NCBI RefSeq assembly: GCF_024169315.1
Contig: NZ_JALJWR010000001.1
Span: 141,001-205,000 of the forward strand
Length of the DNA: 64,000 nucleotides
DNA from: Pseudomonas migulae
GTDB taxonomy: Bacteria; Pseudomonadota; Gammaproteobacteria; Pseudomonadales; Pseudomonadaceae
Direction: 5' to 3'
Position 1 is the first letter of the stretch. Every line of letters starts with the position of its first letter. Under the pieces are notes generated by a model. The model saw only the letters and a list, made by a program, of their open reading frames with translations. It was not told where the DNA came from and ran no database searches. This document shows, piece by piece, positions 44,936 to 55,436 of the stretch. Position numbers and translations under genes: made by a program.

Positions 44936-45604
44936 ATGTCTGACTTACTGAGCAGATTTTGGGAAGGGCTGCAGTTTTACTGGGGCGACATCAGCTACCT
45001 GACGGTCCAGCATCTGCAGATCGTGGCAGTCAGCGGCGTGCTGGCCCTGGCCATCGCGCTGCCGTTGGGTGTCTGGATGAGCCGTCCGGCGAACCAGCGT
45101 TACGCCATGGCCAGTATGCAAGTCCTCAACGTCGGGCAGGCGATCCCCAAGCTCGCGTTGCTGGCGTTGGCCATGAGTTTCATTGGCGTTGGCAGCGGGG
45201 CGGCCATCATCGGCCTGTTTGTCGCGACGTTGTTGCCCGTCGCGGTCAACACCTATGAAGGCTTGCGCGCGGTGCCGCAGCACTTGGTCGAAGCCGCCGA
45301 AGCCATGGGCATGACGCCACGGGAGACGCTGTGGAAAGTCGAAATTCCGAATGCGATGAACGTGATTTTCGCGGGCATCCGCACGGCGCTGGCGATCAAC
45401 GTCGGTACCGCGCCGCTGGCTTTCCTGGTCGGTGGAGGAGGGCTGGGTGAGTTGATCTTTACCGGGATCGACCTGAACGACTTCGGCATGATGCTGGCCG
45501 GCGCCGTATCGACCGCACTCCTGGCGATTGCAGTCGATCTGGGCTGCGGCCTGATTCAAACCATTGCCGTGTCACGGGGCCTGAGGTTGGCCGGGCGCGA
45601 ATGA
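44936..45604 (+). CDS. OpuC/YehY-type ABC permease
   Basis: 222 residues with five to six helices and the EAA loop LVEAAEAMGMTPRETLWKVEIP. It starts two bases after the ATPase stop. With the permease at 43249 it forms the membrane heterodimer. Confidence 0.88.
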   Translation: MSDLLSRFWEGLQFYWGDISYLTVQHLQIVAVSGVLALAIALPLGVWMSRPANQRYAMASMQVLNVGQAIPKLALLALAMSFIGVGSGAAIIGLFVATLLPVAVNTYEGLRAVPQHLVEAAEAMGMTPRETLWKVEIPNAMNVIFAGIRTALAINVGTAPLAFLVGGGGLGELIFTGIDLNDFGMMLAGAVSTALLAIAVDLGCGLIQTIAVSRGLRLAGRE

Positions 45605-45646
45605 ATCTGAAGACCATAGACCTAAACCAATAATATGAGGTACATG

Positions 45647-46540
45647 ATGATTTATCGAATGCTGGCCAGTCTGATCGTTAGCCTTAGTCTTGTTACGGGT
45701 GTTGTGGGCAGCGCTTCTGCCAACAGCACGATTGTGGTCGGCGGCAAGAAGTTTACCGAGCAACAACTGGTGGCCGAGATGACCGCGCAACTCCTGCGCG
45801 CCAATGGCTACAGTGTCGATAAACGCCCGGACCTGGGTTCGTCGGTATTGCGCGCGGCGCAAGAGAACGGTCAGGTCGATGTGTATTGGGAATACACCGG
45901 CACTTCGCTGATCACTTACAACAAAGTCACGGACAAACTGGACGCTGACCAAACGTACAAGAAGATCAGCGAGCTTGATGCGCAGAAGGGCATCACCTGG
46001 CTGAACCCTTCCAAGGCCAACAACACCTATGCGTTTGCCATGCGCAAGGAAGAGGCCGAGAAGGACGGCGTCGTCACGATCAGCGATCTGGCCAAAAACA
46101 TCCAGGCGGGCAAATCCTATAAATTCGCCTCGAATGCCGAATTCTTTTCCCGGCCCGATGGCCTGCGTCCTCTTCAAGAGACGTACCAGTTTGAATTCGA
46201 GCGCAAGAACATCGTCCGCATGGACGGCGGGCTGACCTACCAGGCGCTCAGGGACGGTCAGGTCGATCTGGCCTTGGTCCTGTCGACCGACGGGCGAATC
46301 CCGGCCTTCGGTTTTGTGGTGCTGAAGGACGATAAAGGCTTCTTCCCCAGCTACGCGTTGACGCCTGTCATCCGCACTGAAGTCTTCAAAGAGAATCCGA
46401 AAATCGGCGAGTTGCTCAACGCCCTGTCTTCCAAACTGGACGACGACACCATTGCCGGTCTCAACTCTCGAGTCGACGTTGGCCGTGAATCGATCGAGAG
46501 CGTGTCCAAGGAATTTCTGCAAAAGAGCAAGTTGCTGTAG
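45647..46540 (+). CDS. OpuC/YehZ/OsmX-type solute-binding protein
   Basis: 297 residues with a signal peptide (ending SASA). STIVVGGKKFTEQQLVAEMTA and DVYWEYTGTSL are the typical substrate-pocket segments of PF04069 binding proteins. GAGG six bases before the ATG at 45647 favours this start; in-frame ATGs at 45635 and 45644 are alternatives. The family binds choline, carnitine, betaines or other osmolytes. It ends the importer operon, with a terminator 39 bp on. Confidence 0.88.
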   Translation: MIYRMLASLIVSLSLVTGVVGSASANSTIVVGGKKFTEQQLVAEMTAQLLRANGYSVDKRPDLGSSVLRAAQENGQVDVYWEYTGTSLITYNKVTDKLDADQTYKKISELDAQKGITWLNPSKANNTYAFAMRKEEAEKDGVVTISDLAKNIQAGKSYKFASNAEFFSRPDGLRPLQETYQFEFERKNIVRMDGGLTYQALRDGQVDLALVLSTDGRIPAFGFVVLKDDKGFFPSYALTPVIRTEVFKENPKIGELLNALSSKLDDDTIAGLNSRVDVGRESIESVSKEFLQKSKLL

Positions 46541-46578
46541 GCGCTGCCGAAGGCTGACGTTGTCTTCAGAACTTCCAG

Positions 46579-46606
46579 GGCCGGCAGAATAACGCCGGCC
46601 TTTTTT
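46579..46606 (+). terminator. rho-independent terminator of the osmolyte importer
   Basis: GGCCGGC and GCCGGCC pair around AGAATAAC, followed by six Ts. Confidence 0.9.
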
Positions 46607-46688
46607 ACCCCTGCCTCCCACCCATTCCCTTGCACCCCTATGAGGTGCGAGCTGGTTTCGTTCGCCTGTACCCACTCGGAGAATAAAA

Positions 46689-48233
46689 ATGCAGTTGAAT
46701 AAGAAATTCGTGGCGTGCTCGTTTTGGCTAATGGCAGCAAGTGCTCAGGCGGATGACGGTATCGACCGCATGACCCTCGCCGATATGCGTCATGCGTTGA
46801 ATAACGGGACCCTCAGTTCCGAGCAACTGGTCCGGCACTATCTGCATAACATTCAGGCGAACAATCACCAGGGCCAGAACATCAATGCGCTGGTGACGAT
46901 CAATGAACAGGCGATTAATCAGGCGCGGAAGTGGGATGCCGAACGGGCGAAAAATCCCGATGCCAAGTACGCACCACTGGCCGGCATTCCGTTCGTGGTG
47001 AAGGACAACTTTGACACCGCCGGTATCGTCACCTCCGGTGGGTCCTACGTGCTGCGCGAGTCCGTGCCGAGCCAGGATGCCTTCACCGTCAAGAAGCTGA
47101 TCGACGGGCAAGCGATCCTCCTCGGCAAAGCCAACCTGTCGGAACTGGCCGCGTCCTTTGGCTGGTTTGGCTACAGCTCGTTCGGCGGGCAGACGCTGAA
47201 TCCGCGCAACACCAAGCGTGACGCTTCGGGCTCCAGCAGCGGTTCTGCCGCCTCGGTGGCGGCAGCGTTCGCACCCTTTGCGCTGGGCTCGGATACCAGC
47301 GGATCGATCCGCGCCCCGGCCAGCGTCACCGGTACGGTGGGTTTTCGACCGTCGCTGGGGCTGATCAGTCGCAGCGGCATTATTCCGCTGTCGCTCGCGT
47401 TTGATACCGGCGGCGTCATTACCAACAGCGTGCTGGATCAGGCCATCGTGCTGGATGCGATCAAGGGCCAGGACAAAAACGACCCGGCGACCCTGGATCT
47501 GGTCGCAGAAAAAATACAGTTCGAGTCCGCGCTCAACTCTACCTCGCTGCAAGGCAAGACCATTGGCGTGATCACCAACTTCAAAGGCGCCAATCCAGAA
47601 GTGGATGCGGTGTTCAAGACTGCTCAGGAAACCCTCGGCAAGCGCGGTGCGCAGGTCGTCTCCATCGAACTGCCGAAGTCATTTGAAACCCTGTGGAGCG
47701 ATGTGCTCGGCCCAGTGGGAGAGAGCGAATTCAAACCGCAATTCGAACGCTACTTGGCCACCCTCAACCCGAGCCAACCGCGAACGCTCGCGCAGTTTCT
47801 CGATCTGGCGAAAAAAAATCAGGCTGAAAAGGGGCCGCACGGGATGAACCCGGCACGCCTGGCCGGGCTGGAAGCGGTATCGGCTGGCGCAAGCACCGAC
47901 TCGCCGCTGTACATCTCCATCCTCTCAAGAAAGATCCCGCAACTGCGCGCGCAACTGATGGGCATCATGAAGAAGAACAACGTGGACAGCCTGTTCTTCG
48001 CGACCATCAACTGCCCGGCGTCGGTGGTTCACGGTGTGACCGATGACAGTTACGTCTGCAAAACCGGCGACACCTACGCGTCGTCGTACATTGCCTCCGC
48101 GACAGGATTTCCCGAAATTACGGTTCCGGCCGGCACCATCAAGGGCAACCTGCCGGTCGGTGTGTCGTTCCTGGGCGGCTACGGTGACGACGCCAAGGTC
48201 GTGGGTTTTGGCTACGCGTTTCTCGGGCGCTGA
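46689..48233 (+). CDS. exported amidase-signature hydrolase
   Basis: 514 residues. A signal peptide (about 1-20, ASA-QA) exports it. The Ser-cisSer-Lys triad of the amidase signature family is present: Lys105 (VVKDN), Ser184 (GSSSGS) and Ser206 (SGSIR). It hydrolyses an amide in the periplasm; the substrate is unknown. It follows the osmolyte importer terminator by about 80 bp and converges with a LysR gene eight bases from its stop. Confidence 0.88.
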   Translation: MQLNKKFVACSFWLMAASAQADDGIDRMTLADMRHALNNGTLSSEQLVRHYLHNIQANNHQGQNINALVTINEQAINQARKWDAERAKNPDAKYAPLAGIPFVVKDNFDTAGIVTSGGSYVLRESVPSQDAFTVKKLIDGQAILLGKANLSELAASFGWFGYSSFGGQTLNPRNTKRDASGSSSGSAASVAAAFAPFALGSDTSGSIRAPASVTGTVGFRPSLGLISRSGIIPLSLAFDTGGVITNSVLDQAIVLDAIKGQDKNDPATLDLVAEKIQFESALNSTSLQGKTIGVITNFKGANPEVDAVFKTAQETLGKRGAQVVSIELPKSFETLWSDVLGPVGESEFKPQFERYLATLNPSQPRTLAQFLDLAKKNQAEKGPHGMNPARLAGLEAVSAGASTDSPLYISILSRKIPQLRAQLMGIMKKNNVDSLFFATINCPASVVHGVTDDSYVCKTGDTYASSYIASATGFPEITVPAGTIKGNLPVGVSFLGGYGDDAKVVGFGYAFLGR

Positions 48234-48241
48234 TCGGTCGT

Positions 48242-49126
48242 TCAGATCTGTTCCAGCAACCAGGTTCGGAACGCGACGAGCGATGGCAGCGTCTCGTTGC
48301 GCGGCGGGTAGGTCAGGTAGTAACTGCGTTGACTGGCGAAGGGCTGATCGAGGCTGATCAGCTCGGCGTTGGCCAGCTCGTCGGCCACCAGGATACGCGG
48401 CACCAGACCGATGCCGATGCCGGCCCTGACGGCCTGGATCAAGTGCGAGGTGAGTTCGAAACTCGGCCCCAGGCGCATCATTCGATGGGGCAGGCCATGG
48501 TGGCTGAACCACTCGCCCCAGACATTGGCATTGTTCGCGACGTTGAGCAGCGTCTGTCCGCCAATGTGCTCCGGGGTCCAGGTGTCATGGGCCTCGGCCG
48601 CTTGCGGGGACATGATCACCATCAATTCTTCCGTGTGCAGACGATGACTGATCAGGCCCGGCAAGTCGGCACTGCCGACGACGATGGCGGCATCGATGCC
48701 GCTGGTTTCGAAGTCGATGGCATCGATCCGGGAATTGATGTGCACCAGCATGCCGGTATGGGTTTTGTAGAAGTCGTGAAGACGCGGCAATAGCCACTTC
48801 GAGCCGAACGTCGGCAGTGTCGCAAGGCGCAAGGTTCCGCTGCCCGATTGATACGCCATCGCCTGTAACGTGGCGCTGCGGATGCGTCCGAGCGCTTCAC
48901 TCATTTCCCGCTGATACAGACGACCGACATCGGTCAACTGCACTTGCCGGCCTTCACGGCGAAACAGCGTCAGGCCCAGTTGCTGCTCCAGCGCCTGGAC
49001 TTGTCGGCTGACGGCGCTTTGGGTCAGTGACAGCTCCATCGCGGCGCGGGTGTAGCTTTCATGCCTCGCGGCGGCCTCAAAGGCCAGCAGCAATGACATG
49101 GAGGGGGTGAGGTGGCGGTAATTCAT
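48242..49126 (-). CDS. LysR-type regulator, GcvA-like
   Basis: 294 residues: winged helix-turn-helix (about 6-65, with SYTRAAMELSLTQSAVSRQV) and an effector domain. It is divergent from the YdiJ-type dehydrogenase across 158 bp and convergent with the amidase. Either could be its target; the divergent dehydrogenase is the more usual choice. Confidence 0.88.
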   Translation of the reverse strand: MNYRHLTPSMSLLLAFEAAARHESYTRAAMELSLTQSAVSRQVQALEQQLGLTLFRREGRQVQLTDVGRLYQREMSEALGRIRSATLQAMAYQSGSGTLRLATLPTFGSKWLLPRLHDFYKTHTGMLVHINSRIDAIDFETSGIDAAIVVGSADLPGLISHRLHTEELMVIMSPQAAEAHDTWTPEHIGGQTLLNVANNANVWGEWFSHHGLPHRMMRLGPSFELTSHLIQAVRAGIGIGLVPRILVADELANAELISLDQPFASQRSYYLTYPPRNETLPSLVAFRTWLLEQI

Positions 49127-49284
49127 TCGTAAAAGTCATCGATAGCGGCAGGATTATCCGTTTGTCCGGCGCCACAGCCTGCAGGATCATTGGCGCAGCC
49201 GACGACCTGAGGCTGACCGATTAATGCTCAGGCGACAAGTGTTTTGATTTTTCCGTGATTAGACCTACAAGAGAACATTTTGCG

Positions 49285-52200
49285 ATGATCGCCCAGCTGC
49301 CTACGGATGCCCTCGCGGCACAGTACCCGGAATTTCTTCAAGCCCTGCGTGCCAGCGGCTTCCGCGGTCAGCTCAGCGCCGACTACGCCACCCGTACCGT
49401 GCTGGCAACCGACAACTCGATTTACCAGCGCCTGCCGCAAGCGGCGGTGTTCCCGCTGGACGCCGACGACATCGTGCGCATCGCTGCATTGATGGCCGAA
49501 CCGCGCTTTCGCCAGATCAGGCTGACCCCGCGCGGCGGCGGTACCGGCACCAACGGCCAGTCATTGACCGATGGCATCGTGGTCGACCTGTCGCGGCACA
49601 TGAACACGATCCTCGAAATCAACGTCGCCGAGCGTTGGGTGCGGGTGCAGGCGGGCGTGGTCAAGGACCAGCTCAATGCCGCGCTCAAGCCCCATGGGCT
49701 GTTCTTCGCGCCGGAGCTGTCGACGTCGAACCGCGCCACCGTTGGCGGCATGATCAACACGGACGCCAGTGGCCAGGGCAGTTGCACCTATGGCAAGACA
49801 CGCGATCATGTGCTGGAACTGCACAGCGTGTTGCTCGGTGGTGAGCGTCTGCACAGCCATCCGCTGTCCGACTCTGAGTTGGTGGCAGCATGCGCACAGC
49901 CCGGCCGCATCGGCGAGGTGTACCGCACAGCGTGGCAGATTCAGGAAACCCAGGCTGATTTGATCGAGGCGATATTCCCCAAACTCAATCGTTGCCTGAC
50001 CGGTTACGACCTGGCGCACCTGCGCGACGAGCACGGGCGATTCAATCTCAATAGCGTGCTGTGCGGTGCGGAAGGTTCGTTGGGTTATATCGTCGAGGCC
50101 AAGCTCAACGTGCTGCCGATTCCCAAGTATTCGGTGCTGGTGAACGTGCGCTACAGCAGCTTCATGGATGCGCTGCGCGACGCCAACGCGTTGCTGGCGC
50201 ACAAGCCGCTGTCCATCGAGACCGTGGACTCCCGGGTACTGATGCTGGCGATGAAAGACATCGTCTGGCACAGCGTCGCCGAGTATTTTCCGGCTGATGC
50301 CGAGCGCCCGACATTGGGCATCAATCTGGTGGAGTTCAGCGGGGAAGACCTGACGGAGGTGAACGGGCGCGTGGCGTCGTTTGTCGAGCATCTGCAGGCC
50401 GACACGACCATCGAGCGGCTGGGTCACACGCTGGCCGAGGGGGCCGAGGCGGTGACCCGTGTGTACGCCATGCGTAAACGCTCCGTCGGGCTGTTGGGCA
50501 ATGTCGAAGGCGAGATTCGGCCGCAACCGTTTGTTGAAGACACCGCCGTGCCGCCAGAGAAACTGGCTGACTACATCACCGAGTTCCGTGCATTGCTCGA
50601 CAGCTATGGCCTGACCTACGGCATGTTCGGTCACGTCGATGCCGGCGTGTTGCATGTGCGCCCGGCGCTGGACATGAAAGACCCGGCCCAGGCTGCACTG
50701 GTCAAACCGATTTCCGATGCCGTGGCCGAGCTGACGCGGCGTTATGGCGGACTGCTGTGGGGCGAGCACGGCAAGGGCTTGCGTTCGGAATATGTTCCCG
50801 AGTTTTTTGGCGAACTGTACCCGGCGCTGCAATCGCTCAAGGGCGCGTTCGACCCGCACAATCAGCTCAACCCCGGCAAGATCTGCACACCACCGGATGC
50901 CGCCCAAGGCTTGCTGAAAGTCAACGAAGTGACGCTGCGCGGTGATCTGGATCGGCAAATCGACGAGCGCGTCTGGCAAAGTTTCGGCACCGCCATGCAC
51001 TGCAACGGTAACGGCGCCTGCTACAACTACGATCCCAACGATGCGATGTGCCCATCGTGGAAAGCCACCCGTGAACGCCAGCATTCGCCGAAGGGCAGGG
51101 CGTCATTGATTCGCGAATGGTTGCGCCTGCAAGGTGCGGCCAATATTGATGTGCTGGAAGCGGCCCGGGGCAAGTTGTCGTGGTTGAGCGGGTTGCCGGC
51201 GCGGTTGCGCAATAATCTGGCGCGCTCGCGGGGCGAGGCGGATTTCTCCCACGAGGTGTACGACGCGATGGCCGGTTGTCTGGCTTGTAAATCCTGTGCG
51301 GGACAATGCCCGGTCAAGGTCAACGTCCCGGAATTCCGCTCGCGTTTTCTCGAGCTGTACCACGGTCGTTATCAGCGTCCGCTTCGCGATTACCTGATCG
51401 GCTCGCTGGAGTTCACCATTCCTTACATGGCCTACGCACCGGGCTTGTACAACGCGGTGATGGGCGCGAAATGGATGAGCCGCTTGCTCGAGCGACGCGT
51501 CGGCATGCTCGACAGCCCGCTGATCAACCGCTACGACTTGCAGGCCACGTTGACCCGCTGCAACGTCGTTGTCGCCAGCGTGCCAGCCCTGCGCGCACTG
51601 ACCGTCGAGCAACGTCAGCGCAGCGTGGTGTTGGTGCAGGATGCCTTCACCCGTTACTTCGAAACCCCGTTACTGGCGAGTTTTATCGAGTTGGCGCATC
51701 AGTTGGGCTATCGGGTGTTTCTGGCACCCTACAGTGCCAACGGCAAGCCTTTGCATGTACAGGGCTTCCTAGGCGCATTCGCCAAAGCAGCGATCCGCAA
51801 CGCCAGTCAGCTCAAGGCGCTGGCCGACTGCGACGTGCCGCTGGTTGGCCTGGACCCGGCGATGACGCTGGTCTACCGCCAGGAGTATCAGAAAGTGCCG
51901 GGGCTCGATGCGTGCCCGAAGGTTCTGCTGCCCCAGGAGTGGCTCTCGGATGTGCTGCCTGAAAACCCTCGTCCCGCCACGCAGACATTCCGTTTGCTGG
52001 CGCACTGCACCGAGAAGACCAACGTCCCGGCCAGTACTTCGCAATGGGAAGCCGTGTTTGCCCGGCTCGGGCTCAAGCTGGTGACTGAGGCGACCGGCTG
52101 TTGCGGCATGTCCGGCACCTACGGCCATGAAGCGCGAAACCAGGACACTTCGCGGACCATTTTCGAGCAGTCATGGGCCGGCAAGCTGGACAAGGCGGGT

Positions 52201-52305
52201 GAAGCGCTGGCGACGGGGTACTCGTGCCGCAGTCAGGTAAAGCGTCTGGCCAGCAAGCAACTGCGCCATCCGCTGGAAGTGGTGTTGGAGCATGCGCGGG
52301 CATAA
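49285..52305 (+). CDS. ydiJ: YdiJ-type FAD/4Fe-4S D-2-hydroxyacid dehydrogenase
   Basis: 1006 residues, very close in length and sequence to E. coli YdiJ, which oxidises D-2-hydroxyglutarate. The FAD-binding domain (PRGGGTGTNGQ near 85, NRATVGGMINTDASGQGS near 155), the FAD-linked C-terminal domain, and a ferredoxin-type cluster (CLACKSCAGQCP near 670) are followed by Cys-rich CCG-like segments (LLAHC, TGCCGMSG). The ATG at 49285 (MIAQLP) matches YdiJ better than the in-frame ATT/ATG start ten codons upstream. Confidence 0.9.
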   Translation: MIAQLPTDALAAQYPEFLQALRASGFRGQLSADYATRTVLATDNSIYQRLPQAAVFPLDADDIVRIAALMAEPRFRQIRLTPRGGGTGTNGQSLTDGIVVDLSRHMNTILEINVAERWVRVQAGVVKDQLNAALKPHGLFFAPELSTSNRATVGGMINTDASGQGSCTYGKTRDHVLELHSVLLGGERLHSHPLSDSELVAACAQPGRIGEVYRTAWQIQETQADLIEAIFPKLNRCLTGYDLAHLRDEHGRFNLNSVLCGAEGSLGYIVEAKLNVLPIPKYSVLVNVRYSSFMDALRDANALLAHKPLSIETVDSRVLMLAMKDIVWHSVAEYFPADAERPTLGINLVEFSGEDLTEVNGRVASFVEHLQADTTIERLGHTLAEGAEAVTRVYAMRKRSVGLLGNVEGEIRPQPFVEDTAVPPEKLADYITEFRALLDSYGLTYGMFGHVDAGVLHVRPALDMKDPAQAALVKPISDAVAELTRRYGGLLWGEHGKGLRSEYVPEFFGELYPALQSLKGAFDPHNQLNPGKICTPPDAAQGLLKVNEVTLRGDLDRQIDERVWQSFGTAMHCNGNGACYNYDPNDAMCPSWKATRERQHSPKGRASLIREWLRLQGAANIDVLEAARGKLSWLSGLPARLRNNLARSRGEADFSHEVYDAMAGCLACKSCAGQCPVKVNVPEFRSRFLELYHGRYQRPLRDYLIGSLEFTIPYMAYAPGLYNAVMGAKWMSRLLERRVGMLDSPLINRYDLQATLTRCNVVVASVPALRALTVEQRQRSVVLVQDAFTRYFETPLLASFIELAHQLGYRVFLAPYSANGKPLHVQGFLGAFAKAAIRNASQLKALADCDVPLVGLDPAMTLVYRQEYQKVPGLDACPKVLLPQEWLSDVLPENPRPATQTFRLLAHCTEKTNVPASTSQWEAVFARLGLKLVTEATGCCGMSGTYGHEARNQDTSRTIFEQSWAGKLDKAGEALATGYSCRSQVKRLASKQLRHPLEVVLEHARA

Positions 52306-52348
52306 TCCTGTGGGCGTCGATAAAATCGTCGTTCGATGATGATCGAAG

Positions 52349-54511
52349 TTACTGATTGCCGTTAATCAATGAATGCACACGTGCGCTGAGTTCATTCAGG
52401 CTGAAGGGTTTGGTTAATATCTGGGTGGTTGCATCGGTCGAGACCATCCTTGAACCGCCAGCGAAGCCGGTGATAAAAAGCGTCCTGAGTTGCGGATACT
52501 TCGCCTTCAGTTCGGCAGCCAGACTGATTCCGTTCATGAATCCAGGCAAGCCGATATCCGTCAGCAATAAATCCAGGCACTCCAGTTTTTCAGCCTGTTT
52601 CATTGCAGAAACGCTGTCGACGGCCTCAACGACGTGATAGCCGCCTTCGGACAAAATCTCCGACACCATTTGCCGCACAGCGGCTTCGTCATCCACCAGT
52701 AATATGGTTTCGTTATGGCCGTTTGAAACCGCTTGATCCGTTTCGCTGGACCTCGTTTCGACCTTGCCCGGCTGCGAATTATCGACTGGAAAGTACAGAG
52801 TCACAGTAGTACCCGCGCCCAGGGCGCTGTGAACCCTGACTTGCCCACCGGATTGCTGGGTAAAGCCATAGATCATCGAGAGGCCGAGGCCGGTCCCTTC
52901 GCCGATTTTCTTGGTGGTGAAAAAAGGGTCGAATATACGCGACAGGATTTCCGGACTGATCCCGGTGCCTGTGTCCGTCACGGAGATGCTCACGTAGGCG
53001 CCGGGCGGCATCATTTTTTCAGAGGACTCTGTTTGATCGATGACGCATCGATCCACCTCAAGCTCGAGCCTGCCCCCATTGGGCATGGCATCACGTGCGT
53101 TGATGGCAAGGTTGAGCAACGCATTTTCCAATTGGTTGATGTCACACCGGATGCGATCGTTGGCTCTGAACGAGCATTCGACACTGATGCTCGGGCCGAC
53201 CGATCTGCGGATCATCTCTTCAAGATCTGCCACCACTTTCCTGGGCTCGAGCAGTTCGGGTTCCAGTGACTGCTGTCTGGAGAACGCCAATAGACGTTGC
53301 GTCAACGCCGCCGCACGCGATGCAGAGGTCATGGCGACGGAGTTGTAGCGAGTCAGGTCGGTATAGCGCCCGGCGTCGATACGACGTTGCATAAGTTCCA
53401 GACTGCCGATGATGCCAGCCAACAGGTTGTTGAAGTCGTGAGCTATTCCGCCCGTCAGCTGGCCGACCGCTTCCATTTTCTGGCTTTGCCGAAGTTTGGA
53501 CTCCGCGACAGCGCGTTCATGTTGTTCGGCCTCAAGCTGCCGAGTACGTTGGGCGATCCGATCCTCAAGCAGATCATTCCAGTCCCGAAGCGCATTTTCC
53601 AACTGCACCCGATCGTCTATATCCTCGACGGTGCCGTACCATTGCTCGCATTGTTCGTTGGGGTCGAGACTGCACAGCGCACGAATTCTGAACCATCGAT
53701 AATCGCCAGTCTGTTTTCTCAAGCGGATGTGCAAGTCGAAGGGTTGCAATGTGAGTATTGACTGATCCCACCGCTTCGCAATTGATTCCTGATCCTCCGG
53801 GTGAGCAGCTTGGGTCCACTGGCGTCCTAAAGTCTCCGCGGGTGACAGGCCGGTATATTCATACCAGCGCATATCTATGGACGTCAGTTCGCCTGCCTTG
53901 TCTGCGGTCCAGGGCCAAAGCAGATTCAGCTCGGCGGCTATGCGGTAATGCCGTTCACTTTCACGCAGTTTTTTTTCTGTGCCTCGTATGACTCGAAGGG
54001 TTCTGGAGCGCTTTAAAACAGCACCGAGCAGGTTGCTGTATACCCTGAGGAAGTCGATATCGCTTTCCGTAAACTGTCGAGGACGACGACTGTCCACCTC
54101 GAAAATGCCGAAGGGGCGTTCCTCGTTGGCGCCGTGGACCAAGACATTTACAAAGGCTTTTACGCCGTTTTCCACTTGGAAATCGTGATAGCGGAATCGG
54201 GTTTCGGTTGAAATGTCAGTCGAAATGACGGGCGCGTTTGTCTCCAGCGAGTACAGTTCGGGGCTACCTTCAGTCGCTTTTACGTGAACCTTTCCGACCA
54301 CATCCGGCTTCCAGCCCACGCCGTTTCGCACCACGAACGTGATGCCGTCTTCCTGTAACTGCATGAACTTGGCCAGGTTGGTTTCGAGTGCTTCACCGAC
54401 CAATCGACATGCCTCATCGAGGATGTGCTCGAGGTCATCCGAGGCCAAGGCCAGCTCGCCAAATTCGGCAAGCACTTTGCGTTGGCGCAGTAGCGTTTCC
54501 TCGATTGCCAT
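52349..54511 (-). CDS. hybrid sensor histidine kinase with GAF and PAS domains
   Basis: 720 residues in the order GAF (about 20-165), PAS (about 185-310), a coiled linker, HisKA with phospho-His358 (GGIAHDFNN), HATPase (N-box [11 protein letters not shown]-boxes DTGTGIS and GEGTGLGLS) and a receiver with Asp652 ([10 protein letters not shown]) and acidic pocket Asp607/608. No membrane segments, so it senses a cytoplasmic signal, perhaps through a GAF/PAS-bound ligand. No partner regulator is adjacent. A ClpP-like gene lies 103 bp upstream on the same strand. Confidence 0.92.
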   Translation of the reverse strand: MAIEETLLRQRKVLAEFGELALASDDLEHILDEACRLVGEALETNLAKFMQLQEDGITFVVRNGVGWKPDVVGKVHVKATEGSPELYSLETNAPVISTDISTETRFRYHDFQVENGVKAFVNVLVHGANEERPFGIFEVDSRRPRQFTESDIDFLRVYSNLLGAVLKRSRTLRVIRGTEKKLRESERHYRIAAELNLLWPWTADKAGELTSIDMRWYEYTGLSPAETLGRQWTQAAHPEDQESIAKRWDQSILTLQPFDLHIRLRKQTGDYRWFRIRALCSLDPNEQCEQWYGTVEDIDDRVQLENALRDWNDLLEDRIAQRTRQLEAEQHERAVAESKLRQSQKMEAVGQLTGGIAHDFNNLLAGIIGSLELMQRRIDAGRYTDLTRYNSVAMTSASRAAALTQRLLAFSRQQSLEPELLEPRKVVADLEEMIRRSVGPSISVECSFRANDRIRCDINQLENALLNLAINARDAMPNGGRLELEVDRCVIDQTESSEKMMPPGAYVSISVTDTGTGISPEILSRIFDPFFTTKKIGEGTGLGLSMIYGFTQQSGGQVRVHSALGAGTTVTLYFPVDNSQPGKVETRSSETDQAVSNGHNETILLVDDEAAVRQMVSEILSEGGYHVVEAVDSVSAMKQAEKLECLDLLLTDIGLPGFMNGISLAAELKAKYPQLRTLFITGFAGGSRMVSTDATTQILTKPFSLNELSARVHSLINGNQ

Positions 54512-54614
54512 GGGGTCACCAAAGTAGGCTTTTAATATCCGAGGGGCGTGCTGACGCTAGGTTCAATCAAGATGATCAGTGTGCTTCGTATATGCCTTTA
54601 GGATCCGGATCTGC

Positions 54615-55172
54615 TCATCCGCCACTGACTTTCCAGTGTTTGACATTATCGGCGAATACCATCTGCTTCATTTCATGGGCAATGCCGTAGGCCAGCGACT
54701 CATGGGCAGCGATGACTTTTTCTTCCGCAGACAGGCAATGGAAAATATCGAGTTTGGTCGCCGCTTCGACGGTTTCGAGCGTGAAGATTTGCACGTAGCG
54801 CGCGAGGTCATTGTCGAGGCTGGAGAGGTATTCCCGAAGTCGTTGATGGTCGACTGATTTCTGGCTGAAGTACCAGTTCATCGGATGAATCAGGAATCTG
54901 GCATGAGGCGAAGTGATGCGACGGCCCGCCGCCAGGAACATGATGATCCCCATGGATTCGATATTGCCGGCGTTGATTGCGCACAGCGGTACGGGCAACG
55001 ACTTCAGGAAGGTGTAGAGGGTGAAACCAAAGCTCGTGCTACCGCCACACGTAGACAGGTTCAAGAGCAGCGAGGTGGCACCCTGGTCAATGGCTTCGAG
55101 GCAACAATCCCTGAAACGCTCAGTCGTTGCCTGATCGATCTGGCAGTGAAAATGCACGATGTGTTCGGTCAT
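54615..55172 (-). CDS. ClpP-like serine protease homologue
   Basis: 185 residues of the ClpP/crotonase fold. Ser73 in IESMG and His96 in FLIHP correspond to the ClpP catalytic Ser and His; the third residue is not obvious. GGGAGG seven bases before the ATG at 55170-55172 fixes the start and rejects a longer frame. It is shorter and more diverged than housekeeping ClpP. The neighbours (hybrid kinase, KGG-repeat stress protein) suggest a stress role. Confidence 0.78.
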   Translation of the reverse strand: MTEHIVHFHCQIDQATTERFRDCCLEAIDQGATSLLLNLSTCGGSTSFGFTLYTFLKSLPVPLCAINAGNIESMGIIMFLAAGRRITSPHARFLIHPMNWYFSQKSVDHQRLREYLSSLDNDLARYVQIFTLETVEAATKLDIFHCLSAEEKVIAAHESLAYGIAHEMKQMVFADNVKHWKVSGG

Positions 55173-55436
55173 CGACTGGCCTCCCGCGTCTGATGTTTGG
55201 AGGGCGTCCTGCGAATTATTCATTCTAGTAAACATTGACACTGTGTTCGAGAAATCCGGCGCCAGGTGGTTCTCCAGGGCGTCCCTACCGCCAGTCGAAT
55301 CAACGTATTTTCGATGGAACCAAACAGGCCGATCCACTCGTCGTGAGCTCGGTATTTCATTTCAAACTTTCGATTTTCTGCGTCCTCCGAATTAAACGAG
55401 CCCATGCTCGTGCTAACGATGTAGAGGTGAATAGAA

